From Diploptera punctata (lineage: Eukaryota; Arthropoda; Insecta; Blattodea; Blaberidae), in assembly GCA_030220185.1 (NCBI GenBank), contig JASPKZ010005709.1, positions 112,501 through 176,500 of the forward strand: DNA of 64,000 nucleotides, in the 5' to 3' direction. Numbering within the stretch: position 1 is the stretch's first letter; each line of letters starts with the position of its first letter. Below, piece after piece: positions 1 to 10,710 of this stretch. A program made the translations under genes and the position numbers. The notes under the pieces are model-generated. The model was not told where the DNA came from. It did no database searches and saw nothing but the letters and a program-made list of their open reading frames with translations.

Positions 1-204
1 GCGAAGTGAAGTACACTTACACTGTGCAATATTGGATTGCATTCCTTGTCAGTAGATCTATTTCTTGATCCTTCTGCTGATGATATGTCTAGTCCCGAAA
101 GGCCTACAGAGAATTAATAATTTACAAAATTGAAAAGACGGAAATATAAGTTAACAATTTTATAATTTTTATTATAATTTAATACCATGTAATTATCTTT
201 CATA

Positions 205-305
205 CGTGTTTGGGACTTCTCCATTCCATAGTATAGTAGTTAGGCGACACTAGCGTTAGCACACTTACCCTCCAGCCGTGCAGACTTAACTTGGACGAGT
301 AATAA
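205..305. repeat. Dispersed repeat 'I' (AGGCGACACTAGCG motif)
   Basis: A block with the core GGCGACACTAGCG followed by CTCCAGCCGTGCAGACTTAA recurs diverged at about 44530-44605 (CGGCGACACTAGCGCTAAAA) and partly at 17128-17190. No ORF. Likely part of an unrecognised transposable element. The rest of 1-851 shows nothing beyond AT-rich sequence. Confidence 0.45.
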
Positions 306-851
306 GTGACATCCACATGTCTCTTTACTGTGTTTACGGAACTCTGTAGTAGGGTTGTGTGTACACTGATTGTTGATATGTCTGTGATCCTAAGTCTGAT
401 AATAGCGGTATTAATAGAAACACAAAATTGAAAATTTTCCTCAAATCATTTAGTATTTACGATGCTGAATGATAATTAAATGTGAATTAAAAAAACGTGG
501 AGGAATAACACGGAGTTTGCTGGCTGATGTGTACGAATGTTGATACACAAATATAAAAACGTCTAAATGCTATACATTCATACAGGACCGTAGAGTCTCT
601 TTTATACAAAACTGTCCTCTGTCAGTCTCAAAACAGGCAACCACCGTACTTCTTTATTTTTATAACCGATAATTTCCTTATATTTTCTCTTAAGACGGAT
701 ATTTTCTTTCCTTACGTCATAAATCACTTACAGGAAATTTACAATACTTTTTTTCGTATCTTTTAACCCGCCAAACAAAGTATTCGGTTGTCTCGTAGGT
801 ATCAGGATTTTTATGTAATAAAAGGTAGTATTGCAAAACAGAAAGAATATA

Positions 852-2162
852 TAGGGTGAGGCAGAAACAATGACCCATTTTAAACATGTTATTTAGGCAT
901 AAAGTAATACAACTACACGTTATTGGTGTACATTGTTCGAAAGAACGCATCCTACCATTAATTGCACATGTCACTTTTTGTAAATTATGTCCTTTAGGTG
1001 TCCACCATTGTTGGCGCTGCAATCTTCTGCACGAACACGCACATTCTCCATAACCTTACGAAGAGTGTCACCTGTTATGGTCTCGATTTCGGCGTGAATA
1101 TTGTTTTTCAAATCTTCAAGAGTTGTTGGCTCGTTAGCATACACTTTGGACTCTAGGAATCCCACAGAAAAAAATCACAAGCCGATAAATCGGGTAAACG
1201 GGGTGGCCAGTTGAGATAATAGAATTTGTCTTTTTTTTTTCAGAAGAAAGAAAATACATACGCATTTACATTGCAGACGGGCATGCTTGGCCGTACGTGC
1301 ATTATTTTTCCATGAAAAAATTCACAATATAAACAAATACCTATAAATACACCTGTATCATACTGAAGAGGTACTATACCAGGATTCTTAGCCAAATTTT
1401 GGAATTCCTTAGATTTGGACAGGGTGTATACTTCTAAAATTGCCATCGCTGCCATTAGAGAATCAATTTCAATTTTAAGAAACCATTTTACAAAATTTCT
1501 ACTTTATAGTATGTATACTTCAATTAGGCCTACAATTGGAATTTTTTAAAATATATTTACAAAATGTATTTCATCAATTCCAAAAATTAATTGTCTGTAT
1601 CACTTTGTCCTTGAGGCAATCCTCTAATGAGGAAAGTTATATCTAATAAAAAAAAAAATCTATGTCTATACTATATCACAATAATACACATCAAAAGACC
1701 GTGTGTATACATTTAAAAGAAGTCTCCTTCTGTACATTAATAATTAAAAAAATAGCTAGAAAACAAATTAGAAATAATGCCAAAGCAGTTCTTCCTCTTG
1801 CAATGTTGTCCGGGGTGCGAACAGTACATGGCCAACTACGTGGCTTATTGTTTGTTTCAGATGCTGTTGCTCTGAGCTGCTGGACCCATCTAGCAATCGA
1901 CTTCCGAGGCGGAACTTGATCATTCCGACCAACGTTAAAATGTTGCCAGAACAAAGCAAACGCTGTGTCCATACGACATTGTCACCACATTTGAAAAAAA
2001 AATGTATTGCAAACGCACGGCGTTCGTTTGATCAACGCTCCATACTGACTGGCAATGCTTTGAACTGCACTATGCATTGTTACGAATATCAACTCTCTAG
2101 GAAGCCGTGTGCAATAATGGCGGGCAATTTAAAACGAGTCATTGTTTCTGCCGCACTCTGTA
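852..2162 (-). mobile_element. Degraded IS630/Tc1-mariner-like transposon with terminal inverted repeats
   Basis: The ends match as inverted repeats: TAGGGTGAGGCAGAAACAAT at the left pairs with ATTGTTTCTGCCGCACTCTG at the right. On the minus strand the N-terminal part (1972-1691) reads NVGRNDQVPPRKSIARWVQQ, then TVRTPDNIARGRTALA, the helix-turn-helix signature of DUF4817-type transposases. The C-terminal part (1165-971) reads GFLESKVYANEPTTLEDLKN and ends DIIYKK, as in the DDE C-terminus of the same superfamily. The catalytic middle is missing or replaced between about 1230 and 1690. The element lies roughly 1.3-2.6 kb past the Bx stop codon, and nothing suggests activity. Confidence 0.75.
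1225..1460. repeat. Repeat 'J' inserted in the mariner relic
   Basis: A poly-T tract followed by CATACGCATTTACATTGCAG and TTGGCCGTACGTGCATTATT recurs at 57341-57430. It sits where the transposase catalytic domain should be, so it may be an insertion. The family is not recognised. Confidence 0.5.
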
Positions 2163-2348
2163 TTATTCAATTGTTTGTTTGTGAAACCAAGCCGGCAAGT
2201 AGGATATCTGGTTTTATGGGAAAAAAATTCAATTTAAAACTTTTCTTTAATTTTTTAATTATTGATTTTTGAGTCGCAAGTCTTACTTCTCATAATACTA
2301 TTCAACTGCTTGTATGTGAAATCAAAACAAAAGACAGTAATAAGTTAC

Positions 2349-2387
<39 letters not shown>

Positions 2388-3485
2388 GACATGGCCTTGG
2401 TACATCATAAAGCTTCCCTGGAAGAAATTTCAACGTAGGTTCCAGTTGGAAGTTCTCTTGTAAATACTTCTCTCAACTGAAGCACTTTAACCCTAAATTT
2501 TGGCGGCATTCTATATTCTTTTTCATCTAAAGCAGAATTTTAATATTATAATAAATATGAAAGTTAAAGTTAATAATTTTGTATTTTAAAATTATTTTAA
2601 TATTTAAATATAACTTAAATAAATTTTAAAAATCTAAATAATTCATTGTTGGTTATTGTTGAATAAAAATGTCTCAGTAACAATTAAACAAATTGCACTA
2701 CATAACAGTTTTTGTAAAGAATGCTTTTAAAAATTGTTTTGTAAGTCCTTGTTGTCAAAATTATAAATCCTTCTGTTATAACTGTAATAAGAACACCTGC
2801 TTAACTTCATATTCTTAATTGAAAGTAAACTAAACTCTGATTGGGTGTTAAAACAATTAACTTTCTTATTTAACAAATAAATTTAAACCTTATATTTAAA
2901 GGACTATTAACCAATAGAATTTAAAATAACATCATGTGATGTAATAATGGTCTTTAAAATTATAAAATAATTACACTAGTTATTCTGGATACAACTTTCA
3001 ACAAAGATAGAAGCAAGAAGAGATCTCCTGATAAAATGTAATATTTAATACAAAAAGAATAATTGATTTAAGAAAGGAAAATAATTTATTTTTAATTGAC
3101 GGTGAAGAATAATACCACCTACATTTACTTGATCTGCTGGGAAATTAAGAAGTGAATAAATTTACAATTATTTCTATAAGAAACAGTTTTCAGTGATTTT
3201 AAAGTGTTTTCCTATCCAGTGTACCAACTTCCGACCCTAAGAAGAGAATCCGGCTCTACCGAAAATCAAACTTAACCTGAACCAGTAATTATTTTGAGAC
3301 ACAAATCCTTCTTGAAAATGTTACTACAACATCGGGCATGAAGAGAATTACTTTTTCAAAACGTCGCCACAACGTAGGACAAAGCAAATTACTTCTTCAC
3401 ATCACACAGAAAAACCCAGTTGTCGGTTCTGAGACTGCGCAATATCCCTGTTTCGTCGAATTCACAAAATGTCTGTCACGAAATT
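2163..3485 (-). other. Bx: Bx 3' flank / probable 3' UTR
   Basis: AT-rich DNA without a supported ORF, directly downstream of the Bx stop codon on the minus strand. It holds an (AT)n run at 2350-2382. On the minus strand there is a K-box hexamer TGTGAT at 3416-3411, a Brd-box AGCTTTA at 2414-2408 and a possible poly(A) hexamer AATAAA at 3090-3085. These short motifs are expected by chance in such sequence and are only candidates. Confidence 0.4.
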
Positions 3486-3611
3486 TCACCTTCCTGCTCC
3501 GAGCTGCAACACTGTCGGTGACTTGTGGCCCGCATGCTGCAGTTGGTGCACCATGCCGGCCATATTGTTGTTCAGGTCCCCGGGGACGGGATTCGAAGTC
3601 CGGATTGCAGG
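3486..3611 (-). CDS. Bx: Bx/dLMO coding exon 4 (C-terminus, stop)
   Basis: Last coding exon of the LIM-only transcriptional cofactor. Reading from an acceptor TTTATGTTGCAG, in the phase 0 left by exon 3, gives 41 residues: PAIRTSNPVPGDLNNNMAGM, then VHQLQHAGHKSPTVLQLGAG-R, then TGA. This is the low-complexity Asn/His/Gln tail expected after the second LIM domain; insect dLMO tails vary greatly in length. The GC content is well above its AT-rich surroundings. Two other minus-strand frames are also open here, so the exon is supported mainly by phase match, acceptor and position. A different downstream exon remains possible. Confidence 0.7.
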   Translation of the reverse strand, partial: PAIRTSNPVPGDLNNNMAGMVHQLQHAGHKSPTVLQLGAGR

Positions 3612-3989
3612 CTGCAACATAAAGCCAGCTGCAAACTCCTGTCATCATCTAATTATTTCCATGCATTTAATTATGACGTCATGCAGGATATTGGATGCAG
3701 GTTCTGAGTAAAGGCAGTTCTCTTAATGCCCAGTGGCGGCTCATATTTCCAATATTACCGCAAAGTGATGTAATGTTTGGAAATTAGTAATACCATCTAA
3801 ACGATTATGCCATTAATTCTCTTTAAACACAACAGGAAAACATGACACTTTATTGCTGAACATAGTAGACTAAATCTTGGCAGCTATCAAAATGCAGTTG
3901 TGTTACGCATGCATTGAAATTCTATGACACAGTCAAGTTGCGGTGGGATTTCCAGGTTGATCACGTGTTACAGTAAGCTTGGGAGGCGT

Positions 3990-4812
3990 TCAATTAAATA
4001 ATAATAATAATAATAATAAAATAATAATAATAAAATAATAATATCTTTATTTTTCGTGGAAGAGTTGAGGCCTTAAGGGGGGCGATGGGTAAAATTTCTA
4101 TTTTCTACATTTTTTGAGCTAGAAGCTTGGTGTTTTGTACAAACATTCACTGCATGATACATAATGATGTGTTTAAGTTTCATTCTTGTGAAACATTTAT
4201 TTTTTTATGAAAAATTAGATATTATATTTTTAAAAAATGCATATATTATAATTAAATGGGTTCCACAATGTTTTAGTAAAATGTCTTAATTTTTTTTACA
4301 AGACCCCTCAAATATTTAGAAAAACATTATGCATTAGAATTTTTATAATGTGAATACAAAGGGAGAAAATTTTTTTTAACCTAATGCGTGAAATTACAAA
4401 CAAAATTAATAATTGCATGCATTTTATTTTTTATTTCATAAAATACTTCAATCGTGAAATACTGCTTTGTTACTCATTGTTTTTAGGACATTCAGTAAAC
4501 ATTTGAACCTTCTAGGACAAAATTTGTGAATTCCATTCAATTTTGAATGTACAAAACTGCAGTGAAAATAAAAGTGTGGAAAAACAAGTTTAAAGATTTG
4601 CATGCAGTTTAAATACAATATGTAACATACGGGCCTAATCAGCACTTTAGGCCATTTAGAAGCGCCATAGGCCTCTGAAACTTTGCCAAAATATACATAA
4701 GATTGCAGGCTATTTTTAGTACAAAAAACTAAAAATGCCAATATTGATCTCAAATGGTCAATTTTTCACCCATCTCCCCCCTTAAGACCTTCTATACCAT
4801 TCAACCAGGTTA
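3990..4812 (-). mobile_element. Retroelement 3' tail with (TAA)n, split by a TTAA insertion
   Basis: A (TAA)n tract, then TTTATTTTTCGTGGAAGAGT, a palindromic AAGGCCTTAAGGCC-like core and CATTCAACCAGG match, in reverse, the tail at 31436-31536 (ACCTGGTTGAGTGGTAGACA ... TAAAATAAAGCTATTATT). It is a non-LTR-type 3' end that terminates in a trinucleotide microsatellite. The element at 4077-4781 interrupts it. Confidence 0.6.
4077..4781. mobile_element. 705-bp non-autonomous element flanked by TTAA
   Basis: Flanked by TTAA at 4073-4076 and 4782-4785. The left end GGGGGGCGATGGGTAAAATT is inverted at the right as TTTTTCACCCATCTCCCCCC, giving terminal inverted repeats of about 20 bp. No ORF of transposase size. 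The TTAA duplication points to a piggyBac-like mechanism, although the ends do not start with the classical CCC. A fragment of a second copy lies at 62698-62862. Confidence 0.75.
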
Positions 4813-4879
4813 AAAAAATACGAATATTACTGTTACATCTAAATTAGGATACATAAAATTAATACATAGGATATCTACA

Positions 4880-6048
4880 TCGGCCGCGGTGGACTAGTGT
4901 TTATGCTCCTTGCCTCTGGTTCCGAGGGTCGCGGGTTCAAACCCGGCCGGGGGTTGATGGATTCTTTAGGATGGAAAAATCCAGAGAGCAAGTCTTCGGG
5001 GAGGGACTTTAAGCTGCGGGTTGAGTCTAAAGATTTTCAAGCTCGTAAAAGCTCCTCCGATTCCGATTGAGGGTCTTTCCACTTTTCAGCGGTTGCCCTT
5101 TTACCAGCCAGCTGCAGGCCCTTCACATCCACATGTGTCAATCACAGAGGTAGATGACCAACAGCCAGTGTAGGGGTGACATGTGGTTAGCATGTCGAGT
5201 CCCCCAGCCGTTATAGCTGGTTCCTCAACCTGGAGCCGCTACTTATTGTAGCAATCCAATTGCCTCACGATGCTGGGTGGGCACCGGTGCCATACTGGCC
5301 GAAATACCATGAGAAAATGTCTTCCCCCATGGAGACACGAACCAGCGCAAGTCCCGTAGCTCTGCGCCAAGGCTTCCTACCTTAACCGCTCGGCTACGGC
5401 GCGGGACGTAAAAGATCCTTAAGCCTGAATAACGAGGCCTCTAAGCAAAATTTACCTACATCAACGTCCTATAAATACGTTAGTTGCCTGTTAGATGTCT
5501 CATTGGGTCGGTGTGTTGACCGCATGCTATTCATGACATCTATGGAGAAATAAGGTAACTAAAAATTAACGTAGTCTAGTAACTCCAAACATAAGAGAGG
5601 CTATGGTTCAACAATGGGCTACGCCATTAGAGATAGATAGATATCTACAATCTATCTATTTAAAATGGCGTAGCCCACTATTGAGCCATAGCCTCTCCTT
5701 TGATAGGAGTTACTAGACTATGTTAATTTAGTTACGCTTATTTGCCCATAGATGTCATAAATGGCATGCGGTCAACATAACGACACAATGAGATATCTAG
5801 CAGGCAACTAACGTATTACTAAAATGATGAGGTATGCGAATTTTGTTCAGAGGTATTTTTATTCAGGCTTAAGGATCTTTTACGAGACTGAAAATCTTCA
5901 CACTCGGAACCCACAGCTTGAAGTCCCTCCCGGAGGACTGATCCTTGGATTTTTCCATCTTAAAAAATCCATCGACTCAGGCCGGGTTTGAACCCGCGAT
6001 CCTCGTGACCAGAGACTAAGAGCAAACCACTAGTCCACCGCGGCCGAC
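4880..6048. mobile_element. Inverted-dimer SINE ('SINE C' palindrome) with its own target duplication
   Basis: Both outer ends carry the same tRNA-like head pointing inward (CGGCCGCGGTGGACTAGTG at the left, CACTAGTCCACCGCGGCCG at the right) with B-box-like GGGTTCAAACCC. Arms are 4880-5628 and 5663-6048 around a 34-nt loop containing AGATAGATAG/CTATCTAT. After removing the nested SINE and its duplication (363 bp) both arms are exactly 386 bp. The whole palindrome is bounded by AGGATATCTACA (4868-4879) and AGGATACCTACA (6049-6060), an 11/12 target-site duplication, so it inserted as one unit. Confidence 0.85.
5052..5406 (-). mobile_element. 'SINE A', tRNA-derived, nested in the palindrome
   Basis: Bounded by the direct repeat CGTAAAAG (5044-5051 and 5407-5414). 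The head lies at the right on the minus strand and reads CGCCGTAGCCGAGCGGTTAA, with an A box, and has a B-box-like GGTTCGTGTCTCC. The body is shared with 26797-27148 and 60667-61015. Confidence 0.9.
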
Positions 6049-6078
6049 AGGATACCTACAAAACAATTAGGCCTATTA

Positions 6079-6470
6079 TGTTTTATTCAATGCCCCTGGT
6101 CGTCATTTCGACATGTCTGGTTCTCTCCTGGCATTGGCGTAACTGTAACCCACTTCTGAGATTGGGGCGGCTGGAAGGCGAAGTTACGGCTGCCCCGATG
6201 ATATGATGAATGATGATAATGATAGTGGTGCACCAGAAGAGTCCTTAATCCTAAAATTAATCTAAGATGAATAAGAATGATGATGATTATGCTGGCCATA
6301 TGATGTTCGGGGACCGTTTAGGACTTAGTGTGTCCCGACACCTGGCTTACAGGTGAGAAAAAAACGCGAAAAAATAAATGTCAGCAAGGAAACTTGTCCC
6401 GACCGGGATTGAGCCCGGATCCGCTGCGTGACAAGGCAGCATGCTACTTCCAGACTTCATCGGTGAACTA
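6079..6470 (-). mobile_element. 'SINE D', tail subtype 2
   Basis: The tRNA-like head, in reverse, includes TCCCGACCGGGATTGAGCCC and CTGCGTGACAAGGCAGCATG. The tail, with the block CTTCTGAGATTGGGGCGGCT, matches 14057-14443 but differs from the tail of the 10766, 34725 and 59097 copies. Confidence 0.8.
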
Positions 6471-6548
6471 CAATACAATTATTATTTACTATAATTATGA
6501 ATTATTCTAGATTTAACAAATAAAATATAAAATTAAGACAGAAAAGTG

Positions 6549-6550
6549 AA

Positions 6551-6591
<41 letters not shown>

Positions 6592-6600
6592 TAATAATGA
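6549..6600 (+). repeat. (AAT)n microsatellite
   Basis: Seventeen or so trinucleotide units, slightly interrupted. The following 6601-6906 contains no gene or repeat that I recognise. Confidence 0.9.
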
Positions 6601-6914
6601 TGACATAGAATAAATTTAGTTTCGAACTCTCTCTTTTTTTTTTTTGGTGATACCAACTCCAATTCAAATTATATGGGTAATTGCGCTGATTGGTTGAAAA
6701 AGAGGGGAAGAGAGGAACACCGGTCAAGATAGTGATATATGTACCGTCAATGAAATAATGTATTATCACTGGATTTTGTTTGCTGCCAAGCTATAGAACG
6801 CTAACATGTAATCTGCGCAGGAAGGTGTGTTTGAAGCTCGTAACCAATCAGAGGACAGGCAGTCACGTGACATCTGTTTACTTTCACTACGAACACATCG
6901 TGAATTATGATGAT

Positions 6915-7592
6915 TAGGGCAAGGCATTTAAATGACCTATAAATTGGTAAAAATGAAAAAAAAATGCATTTATAACCTAAAAATGCAAAAAATTACCAAT
7001 AAAAATACTATTTATTAGATTAAGTGCTCACTTGATTACTGAATTACATAAAATTTAACTTAACATCAAAATATTAAAAGAAAAGTATTTAAAAATACAT
7101 GTTACAGTACCTTTTATTGCAGAAAATCCATTTCAATTACAGAGTGCACCTTTGCAGCAATTTTGAATTGCAGTTAACAATCAGAATAAGGGTAGAAGCT
7201 AGCATAAGCTCTAAGAAATTGAATAAAATTCCTAGAAGTGGGCAAGTTCATTATGCACATAACTTGAAAAATAGAGGTAGTAGTTAGCAAAACAACTACT
7301 TAATTCCAAGAAATTGTATTGACAAGGAAAACTACTTAATTATAATAAAAAATCTTCAATCAAATACAAACAATGTCACAGCCTTCCGGAAAAGTGTAAA
7401 ATATGCTAAAAATGACCTAAAAATTGCCAAAAAATTACATATCCCTAAAAAAGTTAAGAAAATGCAAAAAAAAATGCCCTAACGAATTGCTTTTATTTAA
7501 TCCGTTTTTTAATGGCGTACATTTTCATATATGTAAGCAATGTTTCAACCTTTATAAGAAAAAGATGCAAAATCATTAATTGCCTTGCCCTA
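6915..7592. mobile_element. Non-autonomous hAT-like element (MITE)
   Basis: The ends TAGGGCAAGGCATTTAAATG and ATTAATTGCCTTGCCCTA are inverted, and the element is bounded by an exact 8-bp duplication ATGATGAT (6907-6914, 7593-7600). An 8-bp target and TAGGG ends are hAT hallmarks. It is 678 bp without a transposase. A second copy, inverted and carrying an insertion, is at 49591-50419. Confidence 0.9.
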
Positions 7593-7600
7593 ATGATGAT

Positions 7601-7770
7601 CCTATAAAATATATCCGGGTTGTTGGCTGTGGTCTTGAGGCTTGTTTCGTCAGAGACTGCGTTCGGCATCCTCAAGGGTTGCCTTAAGACCACGGCCAAT
7701 TGCCCGGAAATTCTTTTACAAAATCATCGTACTAACACCGGCCGTGAAAGCCTAATTCAATACATAGTGA
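7601..7770. repeat. Repeat 'L' with GGCCGTGAAAGCCT end
   Basis: CCCGGAAATTCTTTTACAAA and CCGGCCGTGAAAGCCTAATT recur in diverged form at 27690-27740 (CCCGGAATCTTTTAACATTA, GGCCGTGAAAGCCTGCATTC). It is probably a terminal part of an unidentified, possibly Penelope-like, retroelement. Confidence 0.4.
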
Positions 7771-7846
7771 ATTTAATGTAGATTGGAATGTAATGATAGT
7801 AAAAGAATTGAATCGTGCAGAAAATGTATTAACAGAATCTACTCAC

Positions 7847-7988
7847 CGGCAGGTGGTTGGTCTGTCGTTTTATGTGCGCTAGGCTGCTAGGGTTGTACGC
7901 CATGTTGGCAAACACTAGCCGCTCTTCGTAGTCGTACTCACAGAGGATCTTGTTCTCGCACAAGTAGAACCGATCTCCCACGCAGAAC
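7847..7988 (-). CDS. Bx: Bx/dLMO coding exon 3 (end of LIM2)
   Basis: This exon completes the second LIM domain. After acceptor TGTGTTGACAG it reads FCVGDRFYLCENKILCEYDY, then EERLVFANMAYNPSSLAHIK-RQTNHLP, and leaves through donor GTGAGT in phase 0. It supplies the last two zinc ligands of LIM2 (Cys132 and Asp135 of the joined product). The CEYDYEERLVFA string is characteristic of insect dLMO. LIM2 binds partner proteins, chiefly the LIM-interaction domain of Chip/LDB, by which dLMO competes with Apterous in Drosophila. Intron 2 upstream is about 23.6 kb and packed with mobile DNA. Confidence 0.97.
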
Positions 7989-8336
7989 CTGTCAACACAT
8001 CGTATACGTCATCAACATTGTAGCTAGAATTAATAGACTCTAAGTACTAAAATATAATTATACGATAAATAGTAATAACTGGAAGGCGCACAAACGTGCA
8101 CATGAGTCTATTACCAACATAGGAACCCTAAACGAATGGTACCTACCCCTCTAAGGTATAATGAATAAAATGTGCATTTGGAGTGGGGAAGGTGACTTTA
8201 TGGGAGGAGTCATCGCCCTTATAAGGCAAGGATACGTGACAAAACGCTCTCTTATACACTCGCACTCATACATTCTACAAGAAACAAGTCCTATAGCAAT
8301 CGTCCGCGACCTTTAGTAAATTTTAAAATCCAAGAT

Positions 8337-9092
8337 AATTAGTAAATTGGGACTGGAAGTAAATATCAATAAAACTAAATATATGGTCACACGTAGAAAT
8401 TCATTATATAATGGAAATGGACAGCTAACGACAAATGAGGGAAATTTTGAGGAGGTGGCTGAATTCAAGTACCTAGGAACAATAATCACAAATAGGAATG
8501 AGATGCACAAAGAAATTAAACAGGCTCAATTCTGGAAATGCTTGTTATTATGCATTGCAGAGACTCTTGATGTCCCAACTCCTTTCAAAAAACGTTAAAC
8601 TGAAAATATATAAAACTATTATTCTACCAGTTATACTATATGGGTGTGAAACATTGGACTCTTACTTTAATGGAGGAAAGGAGATTACAAGTATTTGACA
8701 ATAAAGTACTTAGGAAAATTTTTGGACCAAAGAGAGACGAACAGACCGGTGAATGGAGAAGACTACATAACAACGAACTACATGGTCTTTATAGGAAGCC
8801 AGATATAATAAGAACAGTTAAGTCACGTAGACTGCGATGGGCAGGACATGTTGCACGTATGGGGAATGAAAGACTTGCATGGAAGCTTCTTGTAGGAAAG
8901 CCAGAGGGAAAATGTCCAGTTAGTAGACCAAGAATGAGGTGGGAGAACAACATTAACTATGATTTGAGGGAAGTAGATTATACAGGGAATGATTGGAAAG
9001 CATTAGCTCAGGATATGGATGTATGGAGAGCTTATGTCCGCGCGGCCATGAACCTACGGGTTCGATAGTGCCAGTAAGTAAGTAAGTAAGAT
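8337..9092 (+). mobile_element. LINE family A 3' fragment, frameshifted
   Basis: C-terminal part of a non-LTR reverse transcriptase polyprotein: YMVTRRNSLYNGNGQLTTNE, YLGTIITNRNEMHKEI, then RRLRWAGHVARMGNERLAWK and VWRAYVRAAMNLRVR-stop. Two frameshifts between 8520 and 8640 break it. It ends in a (GTAA)n tail. The intact version of this segment is at 48554-49265. Confidence 0.9.
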
Positions 9093-9239
9093 AATTAGTT
9101 ACTCGGAATTTTAAGTGTTATTAAATACACGTGGACTTGAATAAACTCATCAACTCCACTCCGAATATTAGTGAGATATAAAACGATTGTAATTCTCTGT
9201 ACATACAAGTGCAAAATTATTCAATAAACTGGAGTAATA

Positions 9240-9812
9240 AGTTTAAATTCATTTATAATTACATAAATTGAATTGAGTAGCAAAATAATATCATCGCTAA
9301 ATTCCATACGGTGGGATAAGCATATTTGGAAAGACACAAAAAAATTGATTGGTAAAACATTGGTGGAATCTGTTGCAATGTATGGAAGTGAGGTATGGAC
9401 AATCAATAAGTACTACAAGAATAGACTAATAGCTCTAGAAATGGATTATTTACGCAGAAGTGCCAGAAAGCCAAAATTGTAACATGTCACAAATAAGGAA
9501 ATTAGAAATATAATGGAAGCAGAAGAAAGCATAATTGAAAGAATTGAGGAGAAGGAATTAAAGTGGTTAGGACATGTTTTAAGAATGGAAGATGAGCGAT
9601 GGCCGAAGCAACTATATGAATGGCATCCGAACAGAAAGAAGAAAAGAGGGAGACCAAGGTTAACATGGAAGGAAAACATGAAGACAGTAATGCAAGCTAG
9701 AGGGCTAAGTATCGAAAATGCCCAAGACCGTAGCGTAGGCTTTGGAGGTTTGCCACGGGAAGACGGCAGCAGCTGTAAAAACCCGAAGGTAGATAGATAG
9801 AGAGATAATATA
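9240..9812 (+). mobile_element. LINE family B 3' fragment with (GATA)n tail
   Basis: Reads MYGSEVWTINKYYKNRLIAL, a stop near 9481, then KELKWLGHVLRMEDERWPKQ and KKRGRPRLTWKENMK, the typical post-RT region. It ends at TAGATAGATAGAGAGATAAT. Related to 19150-20225. Confidence 0.8.
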
Positions 9813-9879
9813 AACATCCGTGAGTTATCATATTCTACCGCGAGCGAACCGGCACAACATAACAGGTCTGAAACAATAT

Positions 9880-10512
9880 AGGGTGTCTATAAAGTCACTA
9901 TACATTTCAATGAAGGAAGGCAGTGATTGAAAATTCAATGTTGCTGTGAAGTTTTACACATATTCTACTGATTTTTCTACATGACACCATCTAGTAGCAA
10001 ACACATGCTTCATCTTTCAGCTGTGAAACGAAATGTAGACATTAACACTTAAACCGTAAAACAGCTGCTTCTGTGATACGATTCCGTAAATCAAGCAAAT
10101 GTGATAAGGACATTTCGTAGAGGGAAACATAGAATTTTCCACACCGTGTTGAGGGACATTCAACTCCCTACTGAGGTGTCGAGTTGATGCGTTCGGACTA
10201 TCACTGGCAATTTGAACCTGCTGACTGTTTCTACTGTTATGCGTGGTCGTCCATGACGTGCCTCATCACATACACTGCCGGTACGCTCGAATTTGTTTTA
10301 CAAGCAGACGAATGTGTGCCTCTGTTGGGGATAGATTACGGAATTTATGGGTAATTTCAGCTGGTGTCTTCATATGACAATCCGTGTACCCATGCACAAA
10401 CAATGACAACCTGTTATTCTTTGCTAAACACGTTGCACTAAGCGAACAGTGAATGCAAAAAAAGAAAAAATGCTGTTTTAATTTAAATGGATAATGAATT
10501 TAGAGACACCTG
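9880..10512 (-). mobile_element. Deleted IS630/mariner-like element
   Basis: Ends AGGGTGTCTATAAAGTC and GAATTTAGAGACACCTG are inverted. Minus-strand translation gives a helix-turn-helix start (TPAEITHKFRNLSPTEAHIR) followed by stops. About 0.63 kb remains of an expected 1.3 kb, so the DDE domain is gone. Confidence 0.65.
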
Positions 10513-10524
10513 TATAGCAGTTGT

Positions 10525-10700
10525 ACAGGGTGATTTTGTAGGAGCTTGCAAAAATTAAACAAGGCGTAAGGGATGCTCTACTGAATAATTTGAAACAGGG
10601 AATCTAGGATCCGAAAAGCCCACTTACGGATATACGGGAGTAAACCTGTATTTCTCATTATTGTGTAGTCTTTTTTATATAATTTTTATATCCTTTATCA
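10525..10700. repeat. Terminal fragment of a DNA transposon
   Basis: Starts TACAGGGTGATTTTGTAGGA, resembling the end at 58594 (ACAGGGTGATTCAAAATAAG). No coding content. Confidence 0.35.
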
Positions 10701-10710
10701 ATTAACTCCA

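Noticed and set aside
1916..2272. 118-codon plus ORF
   Set aside because: Antisense to the mariner-like relic and runs through its terminal repeat.
3397..3648. 83-codon minus ORF as the Bx C-terminus
   Set aside because: Its frame does not match phase 0 left by exon 3; the neighbouring frame with an acceptor at 3612 does.
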